This document shows positions 42,745-52,285 of a stretch of DNA of 64,000 nucleotides, piece after piece (the first letter of the stretch is position 1; each line of letters begins with the position of its first letter). Below the pieces are notes generated by a model, which was not told where the DNA came from, made no database searches, and worked only from the letters and a program-made list of their open reading frames with translations. Origin of the DNA: Salipiger sp. H15. Lineage in GTDB: Bacteria; Pseudomonadota; Alphaproteobacteria; Rhodobacterales; Rhodobacteraceae. Made by a program: the position numbers and the translations under genes. The stretch is taken from NCBI RefSeq assembly GCF_040409955.1, contig NZ_CP123387.1, positions 186,001 to 250,000 of the forward strand, read 5' to 3'.

Positions 42745-43509
42745 ATGGACATCACGGAAAACCACTTCAAGCGCCGCCTGAGCTCGGGCGAGACCCAGAT
42801 CGGGCTCTGGATGGCGCTCGGCGACGCCTCGGCGGCCGAGCTCTGCGCGCATGCCGGGTTCGACTGGCTGGTGATCGACGGCGAGCACGGGCCGAACGGG
42901 CTGCGCGACGTGCTGGCGCAGCTGCGGGCGGTGGGCTCGACCACGCATCCCGTGGTGCGGGTGCGCGACGACAACCGCGCCGGGATCAAGCAGATGCTGG
43001 ACCTCGGCGCGCAGACCATCCTCATCCCGATGATCGAGAGCGCCGCGCAGGCGCGCGAGGCGGTGCGCTCGGTGCTCTACCCGCCCGAGGGGGTGCGCGG
43101 CATCGGCGCCGCCCTCGCGCGTGCCTCGGCCTACGGCCATGTGCCGGGCTATCTCGAGGCGGCGAACGAGCAGGTCTGCCTGCTGCTGCAGGTGGAAAGC
43201 CGGGCCGGGCTCGCCGCGCTCGACGAGATCCTCGCGGTGCCGGGCGTCGATGGGGTCTTCGTCGGCCCCGCCGATCTTGCCGCCGACATGGGCCATCTCG
43301 GCCGCCCCGGCGCGCCCGAGGTGCAGCAGGCGGTGCGGGGTGCGCTCGCCCGGATCCGCGCGGCGGGCAGGGCGGCGGGCATCCTCACCTCGGACCAGCG
43401 GCTGGCGAAGGGGTATCTCGAGGATGGTGTCGATTTCCTTGCCGTCGGCAGCGACGTCGGCGTGCTGAGCGCGGGGCTGCGGTCGCTGCTCGGCCAGTTC
43501 CGCGGCTGA
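42745..43509 (+). CDS. hpaI: 4-hydroxy-2-oxoheptanedioate aldolase
   Basis: A 254-aa class II (metal-dependent) HpaI/GarL-type aldolase. LVIDGEHGPNGLRDVLAQL (general base His), LIPMIESAAQAREAVR, LQVESRAGLAALDEI and VFVGPADLAADMGHLG hold the metal ligands and pyruvate site. It splits 4-hydroxy-2-oxoheptanedioate to pyruvate and succinic semialdehyde. The start at 42745 lies 8 bases past hpaH. An upstream in-frame start would extend into hpaH and is unlikely. Confidence 0.92.
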   Translation: MDITENHFKRRLSSGETQIGLWMALGDASAAELCAHAGFDWLVIDGEHGPNGLRDVLAQLRAVGSTTHPVVRVRDDNRAGIKQMLDLGAQTILIPMIESAAQAREAVRSVLYPPEGVRGIGAALARASAYGHVPGYLEAANEQVCLLLQVESRAGLAALDEILAVPGVDGVFVGPADLAADMGHLGRPGAPEVQQAVRGALARIRAAGRAAGILTSDQRLAKGYLEDGVDFLAVGSDVGVLSAGLRSLLGQFRG

Positions 43510-43552
43510 TCCGCCACCCGCATCCGCAGATCGCGCCTGGAGGAGGGCCGCA

Positions 43553-45175
43553 ATGACACGACTGACCACCGGCGAGGTGATCGCCAAGTCCCTGACCGCC
43601 AACGGCGTGGATACCGTCTTCGGCATCCCCGGGGCGCACATGTACGACTTCAACGACGCGCTGGCCCGCGAGGAGGGGATGCGCTTCATCCACACCCGCC
43701 ACGAGCAGGGCGCCGGATACATGGCCTATGGCTACGCCAAGTCCACCGGCCGCGTCGGGGCCTATACCGTGGTGCCGGGGCCGGGCTTGCTCAACTCCGG
43801 CGCGGCGCTCTGCACCGCCTATGGCGGCAACGCGCCGGTGATCTGCGTGACCGGAAACATCATGTCGCACCTGATCGGGCAGGGCCGGGGGCAGCTGCAC
43901 GAGCTGCCCGACCACCTTGCGACGCTGCGCGGCCTGACCAAATGGGCCGGGCGCATCGACCATCCCTCCGAGGCCGGGGACAAGATGGCCGAGGCCTTCC
44001 GCCAGATGCTCTCGGGCCGCCAGCGCCCGGTCGGGATCGAGGCGCCCTGGGACGTGTTCGGCATGTCCGCCGAGGTGCCCGAGCCCGTCGCCACCGCGCC
44101 GCTCGCGCCGCCCTTGCCGGACCCCGAGGCGGTGCGCCGCGCCGCCGAGCTGATCCGCGCCGCGAAACGCCCGCTGATCATGGTCGGCTCGGGCGCGCTC
44201 GGGGCCGGGCCGCAGGTGGGGGCGCTGGCCCGCCATCTGCAGGCGCCGGTCACAGCCCACCGCTCCGGCAAGGGCGTCCTGCCCGAGGATGACGCGCTCG
44301 CCCTGCTGCCGCCCGCCGCCTGGCGCTACTGGCAGGAGTGTGACCTGCTGATCGGCATCGGCTCGCGGCTCGAGCTGCAATACTTCCGCTGGCGCTGGAT
44401 GCCGAAGGGGCTGAAGGTGCTGCGGCTCGACATCGACCCGACCGAGATGGTGCGGCTGAAGCCCGACTGCGGGCTCGTCGCCGACGCGGCGCAGGGGCTC
44501 GAGGCGCTGAACGCGGCGCTTGCGGAGGATGCCGCGCGGCCTTCGCGCGCGGCGGAGCTTGCCGCGCTGCGCGCCGAGGCCGAGGCCGCGCTCGCCACGG
44601 TCCAGCCGCAGGAGGGCTACCTGCGGGTGATCCGCGAGGTGCTGCCGCGCGACGGGTTCTTCGTCGAGGAGGTGAGCCAGGTCGGTTTCACCGCCCGCAT
44701 GTGCTTTCCGGTCTACGCGCCGCGCCAGTACGTGACCTGCGGCTACCAGGACAACCTCGGCTTCGGCTTCAACACCGCGCTCGGGGTGAAGGTCGGCAAC
44801 CCGGAAAAGAAGGTCGTCTCGGTCTCCGGGGACGGTGGCTTCATGTTCGGCGTGCAGGAGCTGGCGACCGCGAAGCAGTTCAACATCGCCGTGGTCGCCA
44901 TCGTGTTCAACAACGGCGCCTACGGCAACGTCCGCCGCGACCAGCAGACCAGCTACGGCAACCGACTGCTGGGCGCGGATCTCGAGAACCCGGATTTCGT
45001 GGCGCTGGCGCGCTCCTTCGGTGTGCAGGGCTACCGGGCGGAGAGCCCGGGCGAGCTGCACACCGTTCTGGCGGAGGCGCTGGCCCTCGACGAACCCGTG
45101 GTCATCGAGGTGCCCGTGGAGCGCGGCTCCGACGCCTCGCCCTGGCCGTTCATCCACCCGGCCCCGCTGTCGTGA
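43553..45175 (+). CDS. Thiamine-diphosphate enzyme (acetolactate synthase/benzoylformate decarboxylase type)
   Basis: A 540-aa three-domain ThDP enzyme. The cofactor-activating Glu is E51 (RHEQGAGYMAYGYAKSTG), and the ThDP/Mg motif is GDGGFMF with NNGAYG about 28 residues on. No FAD-binding AHAS signature is obvious. It is the last gene of the hpa operon, 43 bases past hpaI with a GGAGGAGGGCC ribosome site. Decarboxylation of a 2-oxo acid (for example an aryl-pyruvate leading to aryl-acetaldehyde) would feed the pathway, but carboligation with pyruvate or succinic semialdehyde is equally possible. The substrate is unassigned. Confidence 0.8.
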   Translation: MTRLTTGEVIAKSLTANGVDTVFGIPGAHMYDFNDALAREEGMRFIHTRHEQGAGYMAYGYAKSTGRVGAYTVVPGPGLLNSGAALCTAYGGNAPVICVTGNIMSHLIGQGRGQLHELPDHLATLRGLTKWAGRIDHPSEAGDKMAEAFRQMLSGRQRPVGIEAPWDVFGMSAEVPEPVATAPLAPPLPDPEAVRRAAELIRAAKRPLIMVGSGALGAGPQVGALARHLQAPVTAHRSGKGVLPEDDALALLPPAAWRYWQECDLLIGIGSRLELQYFRWRWMPKGLKVLRLDIDPTEMVRLKPDCGLVADAAQGLEALNAALAEDAARPSRAAELAALRAEAEAALATVQPQEGYLRVIREVLPRDGFFVEEVSQVGFTARMCFPVYAPRQYVTCGYQDNLGFGFNTALGVKVGNPEKKVVSVSGDGGFMFGVQELATAKQFNIAVVAIVFNNGAYGNVRRDQQTSYGNRLLGADLENPDFVALARSFGVQGYRAESPGELHTVLAEALALDEPVVIEVPVERGSDASPWPFIHPAPLS

Positions 45176-45194
45176 CGGCGGGCCCGGGCGCGGA

Positions 45195-46424
45195 TCAGCC
45201 GGCGGCCCGCGCGCCGGGGGTCCCGCGCGACCAGAGATCCGCGTCCCCGTCGGCGCCGAGGATCGTGCCGGCGGCCAGCAGGGCGGCGATCTCGCCCTCG
45301 GCATAGCCGAGGTCCGCCAGCAGCTCGGCACTGTTCTCGCCCAGCAGCGGCGGCGGATCGGCGCGGCCTTCCGAGCGGAGCAGGTGCGGCAGGGGCAGGT
45401 CCGGCGTCAGGAAGTCGAGGTCGCTGAAGCCGAATGCACTGGTTTTCCCGGGCACTTGCGCCTGCGGCGCCTCGAGCACGCGGTCGGTCGAGAGGACCTC
45501 GGTAAAGCCGACGCCCTGCCGGGCCAGCCTCTCGGCCAGCGCCTCGTAGCCGAGCGCCGCCACCGCCTCGCGCACGAGCGTCTCGACCTGCGGCCGGGCG
45601 CGGCGCCGGGCGCGCAGCGTCGCCAGCTCGGGGTCCGGCGTCAGGTCCACCGCCCGGCAGAACCGCCGCCAATGCTCGTCGGTGAGCATGACGAGGTAGA
45701 TCCAGCGCCCGTCCCGCGTTTCGTAGGCGCCGTAGCCGGGGATCGAGAACTCGGCAGAGGGCTCGGTCTCGGTGCGGCCGAGGATCTGCGAATTCAGCTG
45801 CACCGCGAGCAGGTCGCGCGCCGCGATGTGCAGCCCGGTCTCGTAGAGCCCGAGCTCGATGTTGCGCTTGTCCTCCTCGCCCGAGAGCAGCGCCGCCAGC
45901 ACCGCGATCGCCGCGTAGCAGCCGGCGAACTGGTCGTGGTAGGACGGGCCGAGCCGCGCCGGCCGGCCCTCGGGCCGGTTGGAGAACATCACCCCGGTTG
46001 CCGCCTCGGCGATCGGGTTCGAGGCGACCTCCTCGGCAAGCGGCCCCGCGCCGTAGCCCTTGATGTGGCAGAAGACGAGGCGAGGGTTGATCGCGCTGCA
46101 GGCCTCGAAACTCGCGCCAAGCTTGCGCGCCGCGGCGGGCGAGAGGTTGTGCACGAGGATGTCCGCCCGCGCGACGAGGCGGCGGAAGACCTCGCTACCT
46201 TCTGCGGATTGCAGGTCGAGGCAGAGGCTCTTCTTGCCGCGGTTGAAGGCGAGGTAGCTGCCGCTCGGGCCGCCGCGCACGAGCCGGCGCGTCGTCTCGC
46301 CGCCGGGCGGCTCGATCTTGATCACCTCCGCGCCGAGCTGCTGGAGGATATGCGTGGCGAAGGGGGCGGCGATCATGCTGCCGAGCTCGATCACCGTCCT
46401 GCCTGCGAGAACGCCGTTGGTCAT
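45195..46424 (-). CDS. Family III (CaiB/BaiF) CoA-transferase
   Basis: A 409-aa family III CoA-transferase. LAGRTVIELGSMIAAPFATH, LGAEVIKIEPPGGETTRRLV and YLAFNRGKKSLCLDLQSAEG are diagnostic. The region that normally carries the catalytic acid reads IELGLYETGLH. It is divergent from the LIV-type ABC operon. One AATGCATT palindrome lies 86 bases upstream of its start, and it converges on the ThDP enzyme with a 19-base gap. It probably adds CoA to the imported acid of the AATGCATT regulon. Confidence 0.88.
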   Translation of the reverse strand: MTNGVLAGRTVIELGSMIAAPFATHILQQLGAEVIKIEPPGGETTRRLVRGGPSGSYLAFNRGKKSLCLDLQSAEGSEVFRRLVARADILVHNLSPAAARKLGASFEACSAINPRLVFCHIKGYGAGPLAEEVASNPIAEAATGVMFSNRPEGRPARLGPSYHDQFAGCYAAIAVLAALLSGEEDKRNIELGLYETGLHIAARDLLAVQLNSQILGRTETEPSAEFSIPGYGAYETRDGRWIYLVMLTDEHWRRFCRAVDLTPDPELATLRARRRARPQVETLVREAVAALGYEALAERLARQGVGFTEVLSTDRVLEAPQAQVPGKTSAFGFSDLDFLTPDLPLPHLLRSEGRADPPPLLGENSAELLADLGYAEGEIAALLAAGTILGADGDADLWSRGTPGARAAG

Positions 46425-46509
46425 CCCGATCTCCCTTGTCGCGGCGCAGCCATGGCGCGGCTGCCTTCCCTCATGGGTGTCAGATGCGGCGACACCTTGG
46501 CAAGATAAA

Positions 46510-46517
46510 AATGCATT
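46510..46517. promoter_or_regulatory. AATGCATT operator copy 1 (CoA-transferase side)
   Basis: AATGCATT with flanking ATAAA and ATT in a G+C-rich genome. It lies in the 279-base divergent gap between the CoA-transferase (46424) and the ABC binding protein (46704). Same core as copies at 46625, 55281 and 55322. Confidence 0.65.
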
Positions 46518-46624
46518 ATTTGAAGGTGGCGTGCATCACGCCGCCCCCGGATTCGCACGAAATCGGCGGTATATAGGCGATTTTTCCTCAGAAAATCATC
46601 TCGATGACAGCGCAGGTTCACATG

Positions 46625-46634
46625 AAATGCATTT
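46625..46634. promoter_or_regulatory. AATGCATT operator copy 2 (ABC operon side)
   Basis: AAATGCATTT is a perfect 10-bp palindrome, 70 bases before the binding-protein ATG and just upstream of a possible -35 (TTGACC at 46639). It contains the shared AATGCATT core. Confidence 0.7.
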
Positions 46635-46638
46635 TATA

Positions 46639-46668
46639 TTGACCGACTCCCCTCGGTGAACCTATCGT
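46639..46668 (+). promoter_or_regulatory. Possible promoter of the LIV-type ABC operon
   Basis: TTGACC (46639-46644) with an 18-base spacer to TATCGT (46663-46668) is a plausible sigma-70 promoter 36 bases before the ATG, next to an AATGCATT operator. Confidence 0.4.
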
Positions 46669-46703
46669 CGCCGAGGGAGAGGAAACGCCCGAGGGAGGAG
46701 AAC

Positions 46704-47915
46704 ATGTTTCATGGACTGAAGGGGCCGCTCTGCGCAGCGGCGCTTGCGGCAAGCTGCGTCTCGGCGACATCGTCCGGCGCGGCGGAGCCGGGCATCGACG
46801 AGGCGAACAAGGTGGTGACCATCGGCGCCTTCACCCCGGTGACGGGGCCGGTGCCGTTCTACGCGATCCTGACGCACGCCGCCGAGGCCTATTACCGCAA
46901 TCTCAACGAGAGCGGCGGCATCGACGGCTGGACGATCAACTACGTCACCAAGGATGACGGCTACGATCCGGCGCGTTCGGTCGCGGTCACCCGGCAGATG
47001 GTCGAGGATGACGGCATCTTCGCCCTTTCCGCCTCGATCGGCACGGCGACCAACGTCGCGGTGCTGCCCTATGCGCGCGAGGTGGGCCTGCCCATGGTCG
47101 GGCCGATCGGCGGGGCCAGCGCCTTCTTCGTCGAGCGCAACGTCTTCCCGCTGCTGCCGGACTACGGCTGGTCGGCGGCGTCGAACCTCGATTACGCGGT
47201 GAACGGGCTCGGCCTGAAGAAGGTCGCGCTGCTGTGGGAGAACGACGAGCTTGGCAAGTCCGCCAAGCGCGGTTTCGAGGCCTACATGGCCGAGCTGGGG
47301 ATGGAGGCGGCGGAGTCGGTGCCCTTCGACGTGAAGACCACCAGCTTCAGCCCGCATATCCGGCGCGTCGCCAATTCCGGCGCCGAGGCGGTGATCCTCT
47401 TCGGCTCGAACGCCAACCTCGCGGCGGCGCTGAAGGCGGCGGACCTGCAGGGGGTCGACGTGACATGGTTCGCGCCCTTCTTCACCGCCGACCCCTCGAC
47501 GCAGAAGCTGGCGGGGGACCTGCTGGACGGGGTCTACTTCTCGTCCTGGCTGCTGCCGGTGTCGAGCGACGAGCCCGACATCGCCGCCTACCGCGAGTCC
47601 ATCGCCAGGTACTACCCGGACGATCCTGTCGGCGTCTTCGGCCTCAACGGCTGGAGCAACGCGGCGATCTTCCACAAGGGGTTCGAGGCGCTGCTGGACT
47701 CCGGCAAGGAGCTGACGCGCGAGAACCTCGTCGCGGCGCTCGAGACGCTCGAGGGGGCCGCGATCGGCGGCGCCCGCGGGGTGACCTTCGAGGAGGGCGA
47801 TCACCGCGGCACCCGGCAGGAAGGCATCATCCAGGCCAAGGACGGCGGCTTCGCACTGGTGCAGGATTTCCGCGCCTACCCGGCGGCCGCCTTCGAGATG
47901 GCGGCGGCGCAATGA
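46704..47915 (+). CDS. LIV-type ABC transporter periplasmic binding protein
   Basis: A 403-aa Peripla_BP_6 (LivK/AmiC-like) binding protein with a Sec signal (MFHGLKGPLCAAALAASCVS, cleavage near SGAAE). VVTIGAFTPVTGPVPFYAI starts the mature fold, and VGPIGGASAFFVERN and KKVALLWENDELGKSAKRGF are typical. The start at 46704 follows GGGAGGAGAAC. It is the first gene of an operon that continues through SDR, dehydrogenase and livHMGF-type genes. The LIV family also takes aromatic and aliphatic acids, and the context suggests a carboxylate. Confidence 0.9.
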   Translation: MFHGLKGPLCAAALAASCVSATSSGAAEPGIDEANKVVTIGAFTPVTGPVPFYAILTHAAEAYYRNLNESGGIDGWTINYVTKDDGYDPARSVAVTRQMVEDDGIFALSASIGTATNVAVLPYAREVGLPMVGPIGGASAFFVERNVFPLLPDYGWSAASNLDYAVNGLGLKKVALLWENDELGKSAKRGFEAYMAELGMEAAESVPFDVKTTSFSPHIRRVANSGAEAVILFGSNANLAAALKAADLQGVDVTWFAPFFTADPSTQKLAGDLLDGVYFSSWLLPVSSDEPDIAAYRESIARYYPDDPVGVFGLNGWSNAAIFHKGFEALLDSGKELTRENLVAALETLEGAAIGGARGVTFEEGDHRGTRQEGIIQAKDGGFALVQDFRAYPAAAFEMAAAQ

Positions 47916-47979
47916 GCCGCGCGGCGTCCGGCAGGGGCCGGGCGCCGGTTTCCAACAGGCAGAAGAACCGGAGGCAGGG

Positions 47980-48729
47980 ATGACCCTGATACCAGTCAGC
48001 GCGCCGGCGCGCATGGACGGGAAGATCGCGCTCGTGACGGGCGCGGCGGGCGGCATCGGCCGCGCAACGACGCTGGCTCTGGCCGAGGCCGGGGCCACGG
48101 TCATCGCCACTGACCTCGCCGAAAGCGCCGAGTTCGACAATCCGGCGGTCAGCTACCGCCGCTACGACGTCACCTCGCGCGACGAGACCGAGGCGCTGAT
48201 CGCGGCGGTGGTCGCCGAGCATGGCCGCATCGACGCGCTGATCCTCTGCGCCGGCACGATCTCGCACCGGCCGCTGTGGGACTCGACCGACGACGAGTGG
48301 CGCGCGATCCTCGACGTCAACCTGATGGGGGTGGTGAACCCGGTGCGCGCGGCCTTCCCGGTCATGGCCGAACAGGGCATGGGCAAGATGGTCGCCCTGG
48401 GCTCGATCGCCTCGAAGATCGGCGGCGTCGCCTCGGGCCCATCCTACGTCGCGGCGAAATCGGCGGTGCACGGCTTGATGAAATGGGTCGCCAAGGCCGG
48501 TGCGTCCAAGGGCGTCTACGCCAGCGTCATCGCCCCCGGCCCGGTCGAGACCCCGATGTGGGAGACCGTGACCCAGCGCGCCGCGCCCTCGGCCCACGGC
48601 AGCGTCCCCCTCGGCAGGTTCGGCCAGCCCGAGGACATCGCGCAGGCGATCCTGTTCCTCTGCTCGCCTGCCTCCAACTGGATCACCGGAACCGTTCTCG
48701 ACGTGAACGGCGGCATGTTGATGGATTGA
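47980..48729 (+). CDS. Short-chain dehydrogenase/reductase
   Basis: A 249-aa classical SDR. Coenzyme motif TGAAGGIG (about residue 20), LCAGTI, catalytic SIASKIGGVASGPSYVAAKS (S, Y, K), and TGTVLDVNGGMLMD at the C-terminus. It probably oxidises or reduces a hydroxyl group of the compound handled by this operon. It is 64 bases past the binding protein and 4 bases before the beta-hydroxyacid dehydrogenase gene, so co-transcribed. Confidence 0.9.
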   Translation: MTLIPVSAPARMDGKIALVTGAAGGIGRATTLALAEAGATVIATDLAESAEFDNPAVSYRRYDVTSRDETEALIAAVVAEHGRIDALILCAGTISHRPLWDSTDDEWRAILDVNLMGVVNPVRAAFPVMAEQGMGKMVALGSIASKIGGVASGPSYVAAKSAVHGLMKWVAKAGASKGVYASVIAPGPVETPMWETVTQRAAPSAHGSVPLGRFGQPEDIAQAILFLCSPASNWITGTVLDVNGGMLMD

Positions 48730-48733
48730 GATC

Positions 48734-49654
48734 ATGAGCGAGACGGACACCATCGGATTCATCGGGCTCGGCGTCATGGGCGGGCCGATGTGCTGCAACA
48801 TGGCGGCAAAGCACCCGGGCGAGGTGCTGGCCTTCGACCTCTCGGAGGCGGCACTGGCCGAGGTCGAGACCGCCGGGGCACGGCGCGTTGGCTCGGTCGA
48901 AGAGCTGGCGGCGCGGGCCGACATCATCTTCCTGTCGCTGCCCGGCGGGCCTCAGGTCGAGGCGGTGAGCGCCGCGATCGGCGCGGCAATGGGGCGCTGC
49001 GCGGTGGTGGTCGACCTGTCCACCACGCCGGTCGAGCTGGCCCGCAAGGTCGCCGCATCGCTGGCGGGGCAGGGCATCGAATTTGCCGACGCGCCCGTCG
49101 CCCGCACCCGCGAGGCCGCCCGCAAGGGCGCGCTGGCGATCATGGTGGGCGCACCCGCGCCGCTTTTCGCCCGGATCGAGCCGCTGCTGCGCTACGTCGC
49201 GACCGACATCACGCTCGGCGGCGAGGTCGGGGCGGGGCAGGTGCTCAAGCTGGTCAACAACATGCTGGTCTTTGCCAATACCGTGGCGCTGGCCGAGATG
49301 ATGGTGCTGGGCGAGCGGGCCGGGGTCGCGCCCGAGACGCTGCTCGACGCCGTGTCGAAGGGCTCGGGCGACAGTTTCGTGCTGCGCAACCATGGCCGCA
49401 AGGCGATGCTGCCGCGCGACTTCCCGGACAAGGCCTTCTCGCCGGAATATGTGCTCAAGGACATCTCCTACGTGTTCGAGCTGGCGGCGCAGACCGGCGT
49501 GCCGCTGCCCGCCGCCGAGGCCGCGCGCAGCTACTACGCCGCCGCGCCGGACCACGGGCTCTCGGGGCGCTACTTCCCCGGGGTGATCGAGCTGGTCGAG
49601 AAGGGCGTCATGAAGGACGGTGGCGGCACCCGCGACGAGGAGGCGGCGGCATGA
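48734..49654 (+). CDS. Beta-hydroxyacid dehydrogenase (3-hydroxyisobutyrate dehydrogenase family)
   Basis: A 306-aa NAD(P)-dependent enzyme. Dinucleotide motif GFIGLGVMGGPMCCNM (about residue 9), substrate motif FADAPVARTREAARKGALAI (about 116), and the catalytic lysine in LKLVNNMLVFAN (about 172). Substrates of the family include 3-hydroxyisobutyrate, tartronate semialdehyde and 2-hydroxymethylglutarate. Its stop overlaps the livH start by 4 nt. The substrate is not assignable. Confidence 0.9.
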   Translation: MSETDTIGFIGLGVMGGPMCCNMAAKHPGEVLAFDLSEAALAEVETAGARRVGSVEELAARADIIFLSLPGGPQVEAVSAAIGAAMGRCAVVVDLSTTPVELARKVAASLAGQGIEFADAPVARTREAARKGALAIMVGAPAPLFARIEPLLRYVATDITLGGEVGAGQVLKLVNNMLVFANTVALAEMMVLGERAGVAPETLLDAVSKGSGDSFVLRNHGRKAMLPRDFPDKAFSPEYVLKDISYVFELAAQTGVPLPAAEAARSYYAAAPDHGLSGRYFPGVIELVEKGVMKDGGGTRDEEAAA

Positions 49655-50541
49655 GCGATCTTCTCCGCGACCTCTTCCCGCTGGTCTGGTCGGGAATGAT
49701 CACCGGCTGCCTCTACGCGCTTGGGGCGCTGGGGCTGGTGATGATCTTCAAGTCCTCGCGGGTGGTGAACTTCTCGCATGGCAACGTGGCGGGCTTTGCC
49801 GCCTTCCTGATCTACGGCTTCTCGAGCGGCATGATCCTCGAGCTGAGCTGGGGGGCGGCGGTGCTGCTGGCGGTGCTGGCGGTGATCGCCATCGCCTTCG
49901 TGACCTATGCGGTGATCTCGCCGCTGGTCTTCGAGAGCGACCTGACCGCCACCATCGCGACGCTCGGCATCGGGCTGGTCGCGCAGGGGGCGACGCTGCT
50001 GATCTTCGGCGCCGACATCGTCAGCCTAGACCTGCCGGTTCCGCGCTTCAGCATGTCGGTGCTCGGGCTCTTCATCACCGGCTACGACCTGACCGTGCTG
50101 GCCGTGGCCGTGGTCACCATCGGCGCGCTCTTCTTCGTGATCGACCACACCAAGCTCGGCATCGCCTTCCGCGCGATCTCGGAGAACCCCTTTGCCGCCG
50201 AGGTCTGCGGGCTGAACCTGCGCTCGGTGCATCTTTTCTCCTGGATCGTCGCGGCGGTGCTGGGCGTCGTCGGGGCGCTGCTGATCGTGCCCACCACCTT
50301 CCTGAGCGTGACCACCGTGGCCGCCTTCATGCTGCAGGCCTTCGCCGCGGCGGTCATCGGCGGCTTCGGCAGCCTGCCCGGAAGCCTTCTCGGCGGGCTG
50401 CTCATCGGCATCCTGATGAACCTCTTCACCTTCTACGTCTCGCCCGAGTTCAGCAGCACCTTCCTGCTGGGCGTGATCCTGCTGGCGCTGAACATCTTCC
50501 CCAATGGCATCCTCGAGCGCGTCGGAGGGACCCGTGTCTGA
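49651..50541 (+). CDS. LIV-type ABC transporter permease (LivH)
   Basis: A 296-aa BPD_transp_2 permease with about eight hydrophobic segments. GMITGCLYALGALGLVMIFK, VNFSHGNVAGFAAFLIY and GIAFRAISENPFAAEVCGLN are LivH hallmarks. The ATG at 49651 is used, with a 4-nt overlap with the dehydrogenase gene upstream. Confidence 0.92.
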   Translation: MSDLLRDLFPLVWSGMITGCLYALGALGLVMIFKSSRVVNFSHGNVAGFAAFLIYGFSSGMILELSWGAAVLLAVLAVIAIAFVTYAVISPLVFESDLTATIATLGIGLVAQGATLLIFGADIVSLDLPVPRFSMSVLGLFITGYDLTVLAVAVVTIGALFFVIDHTKLGIAFRAISENPFAAEVCGLNLRSVHLFSWIVAAVLGVVGALLIVPTTFLSVTTVAAFMLQAFAAAVIGGFGSLPGSLLGGLLIGILMNLFTFYVSPEFSSTFLLGVILLALNIFPNGILERVGGTRV

Positions 50542-51517
50542 CCATCCCGTTCCATTCACCGCCGCCGCGCCGCGCGAGCGCCTCGCGGCACGGGTTCCGG
50601 CCGGGGCTCCGAGCCTTGTCCTCGCCGCCGCGCTGCTCCTGCTGCCGGTGATCGTCGGGGGCTCGTGGATCTTCGCGCTCGGGGTCTGCTTTGCCAATGC
50701 CATCGGCGTGCTCGCGGTGAGCCTGCTGGTGCGCTACGGCGGCGAGGTCTCGATCGGCCACGGCTTCTTCGCCGCGGTGGGAGCCTATTCCGTGGCGGTG
50801 CTCGACACGCGCTACGGCCTGTCGCTGCTCGCCAGCCTGCCGCTGGCGCTGGTCCTCGGCGTCATCTGCGGCGTGCTCTTCGCCTGGCCGTCGCGCCGGC
50901 TGTCGGGGATCTACCTGGCCGTGTCCACCATGGCGCTGGCGCTGGCCGTGCCGGAGCTGATCAACAACGCCGACGGGCTGACCGGCGGCTACGAGGGGCT
51001 CTACGTCTCGAAGCCGGTGATCCCCGGCGTGCCGATGGCGATGCAGCGCTACTACGCGGCGCTGCTGGTGCTCTTCGCGGTGGTCGGCGCGCTGGCCCGG
51101 CTGCGGCGCTCGCGGCAGGGGCTGCAGCTGCTGCTGGCCAAGGCGCATCCCGCCGCCGCCGATGCCTTCGGCACGCGCCGGGTCTGGGCGCGCATCTCGG
51201 TCATGGCGATCAGCGGCGGCATCGCGGCGCTCTGCGGGGCGATGCTGGGCTATGCCGGATCGACGGTCTCGCCGAGCGGCTTCACCCTCTGGTCGTCGAT
51301 CTTCCTGCTGGTGGGCTCGGTGGTCAGCTTCTACGGCCTGACGCTGCCGCGCGCGCTGGTCGGCGGGGCGTTCCTGACGCTGGTGCCGCAGCTGCTTTCG
51401 GCCTCGGGGGCGTGGATACCGGTGTTCTACGGGCTGGCGCTTCTCGGGATGATCCTGCTCGGCCACCACCTTCCGCGGCTGCGCGAGAAGCTCTCCACAC
51501 GCAGGGAGGAGGCATGA
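50534..51517 (+). CDS. LIV-type ABC transporter permease (LivM)
   Basis: A 327-aa LivM-like permease. The GTG start at 50534 follows GGAGGGACCC and overlaps the livH stop by 8 nt. Starting further upstream would place an untypical Ser-rich piece before the protein. YGGEVSIGHGFFAAVGAYSV and GIYLAVSTMALALAVPELIN are LivM motifs. It overlaps livG by 4 nt. Confidence 0.9.
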   Translation: MSDHPVPFTAAAPRERLAARVPAGAPSLVLAAALLLLPVIVGGSWIFALGVCFANAIGVLAVSLLVRYGGEVSIGHGFFAAVGAYSVAVLDTRYGLSLLASLPLALVLGVICGVLFAWPSRRLSGIYLAVSTMALALAVPELINNADGLTGGYEGLYVSKPVIPGVPMAMQRYYAALLVLFAVVGALARLRRSRQGLQLLLAKAHPAAADAFGTRRVWARISVMAISGGIAALCGAMLGYAGSTVSPSGFTLWSSIFLLVGSVVSFYGLTLPRALVGGAFLTLVPQLLSASGAWIPVFYGLALLGMILLGHHLPRLREKLSTRREEA

Positions 51518-52285
51518 TGGACATCGCGACCAACGCGCTGAAGGGCGAGGGCATCGCGCTCTCCTTCGGCGGGATCGAGGTGCTGCGTGGGCTCGACGTC
51601 GAGTTCCGCGCCGGCGAGATCACCGGGCTCATCGGACCGAACGGTGCGGGCAAGACCTCGCTCTTCAACTGCCTGACCGGCGCCTATGCGCCGCAGAAGG
51701 GCTCGATCCGCTACGCCGGGCAGAGCCTCGACGGGCTTTCCCCTGCGGCGCGGGCAGGCATGGGGATCGTGCGCAGCTTCCAGCACGTGGCGCTGAGCCC
51801 CGACCTCAGCGTGCTCGAGAACGTGATGATTGGCGTCGCGCGCAACCACCACGCGGGCTGGCAACACGCCTTTCTGCCGACCCGCCGCGGCCGCGCCGAG
51901 ATGGCGGCGATGCAGGCCGAGGCCGAGCGCGCGCTTTCCGAGCTTGGTCTGGCCGGGGCCGGCGGCAAGCTTCCGGCGGAACTGCCGCCGGGGATGCTGC
52001 GGCTGGTCGAGATCGCCCGCGCCATCGTCGGGCGCCCGTCGGTGCTGCTGCTCGACGAGCCCGCGGCGGGGCTCAACAACTCCGAGACCCGCGATCTGAT
52101 GCGCAGCCTGCGCAAGCTCGCCGCGCCCGATCTGGTGATGGTGGTGGTCGAGCATGACATGGATCTCGTGATGTCGATCTGCGACCGGATCTACGTGCTG
52201 AACTTCGGCAGCTTCGTCGCGTGCGGCAGTCCCGACGAGGTGCGCCGCGACGAGGAGGTGGTGCGCATCTACCTGGGGAGCGACG

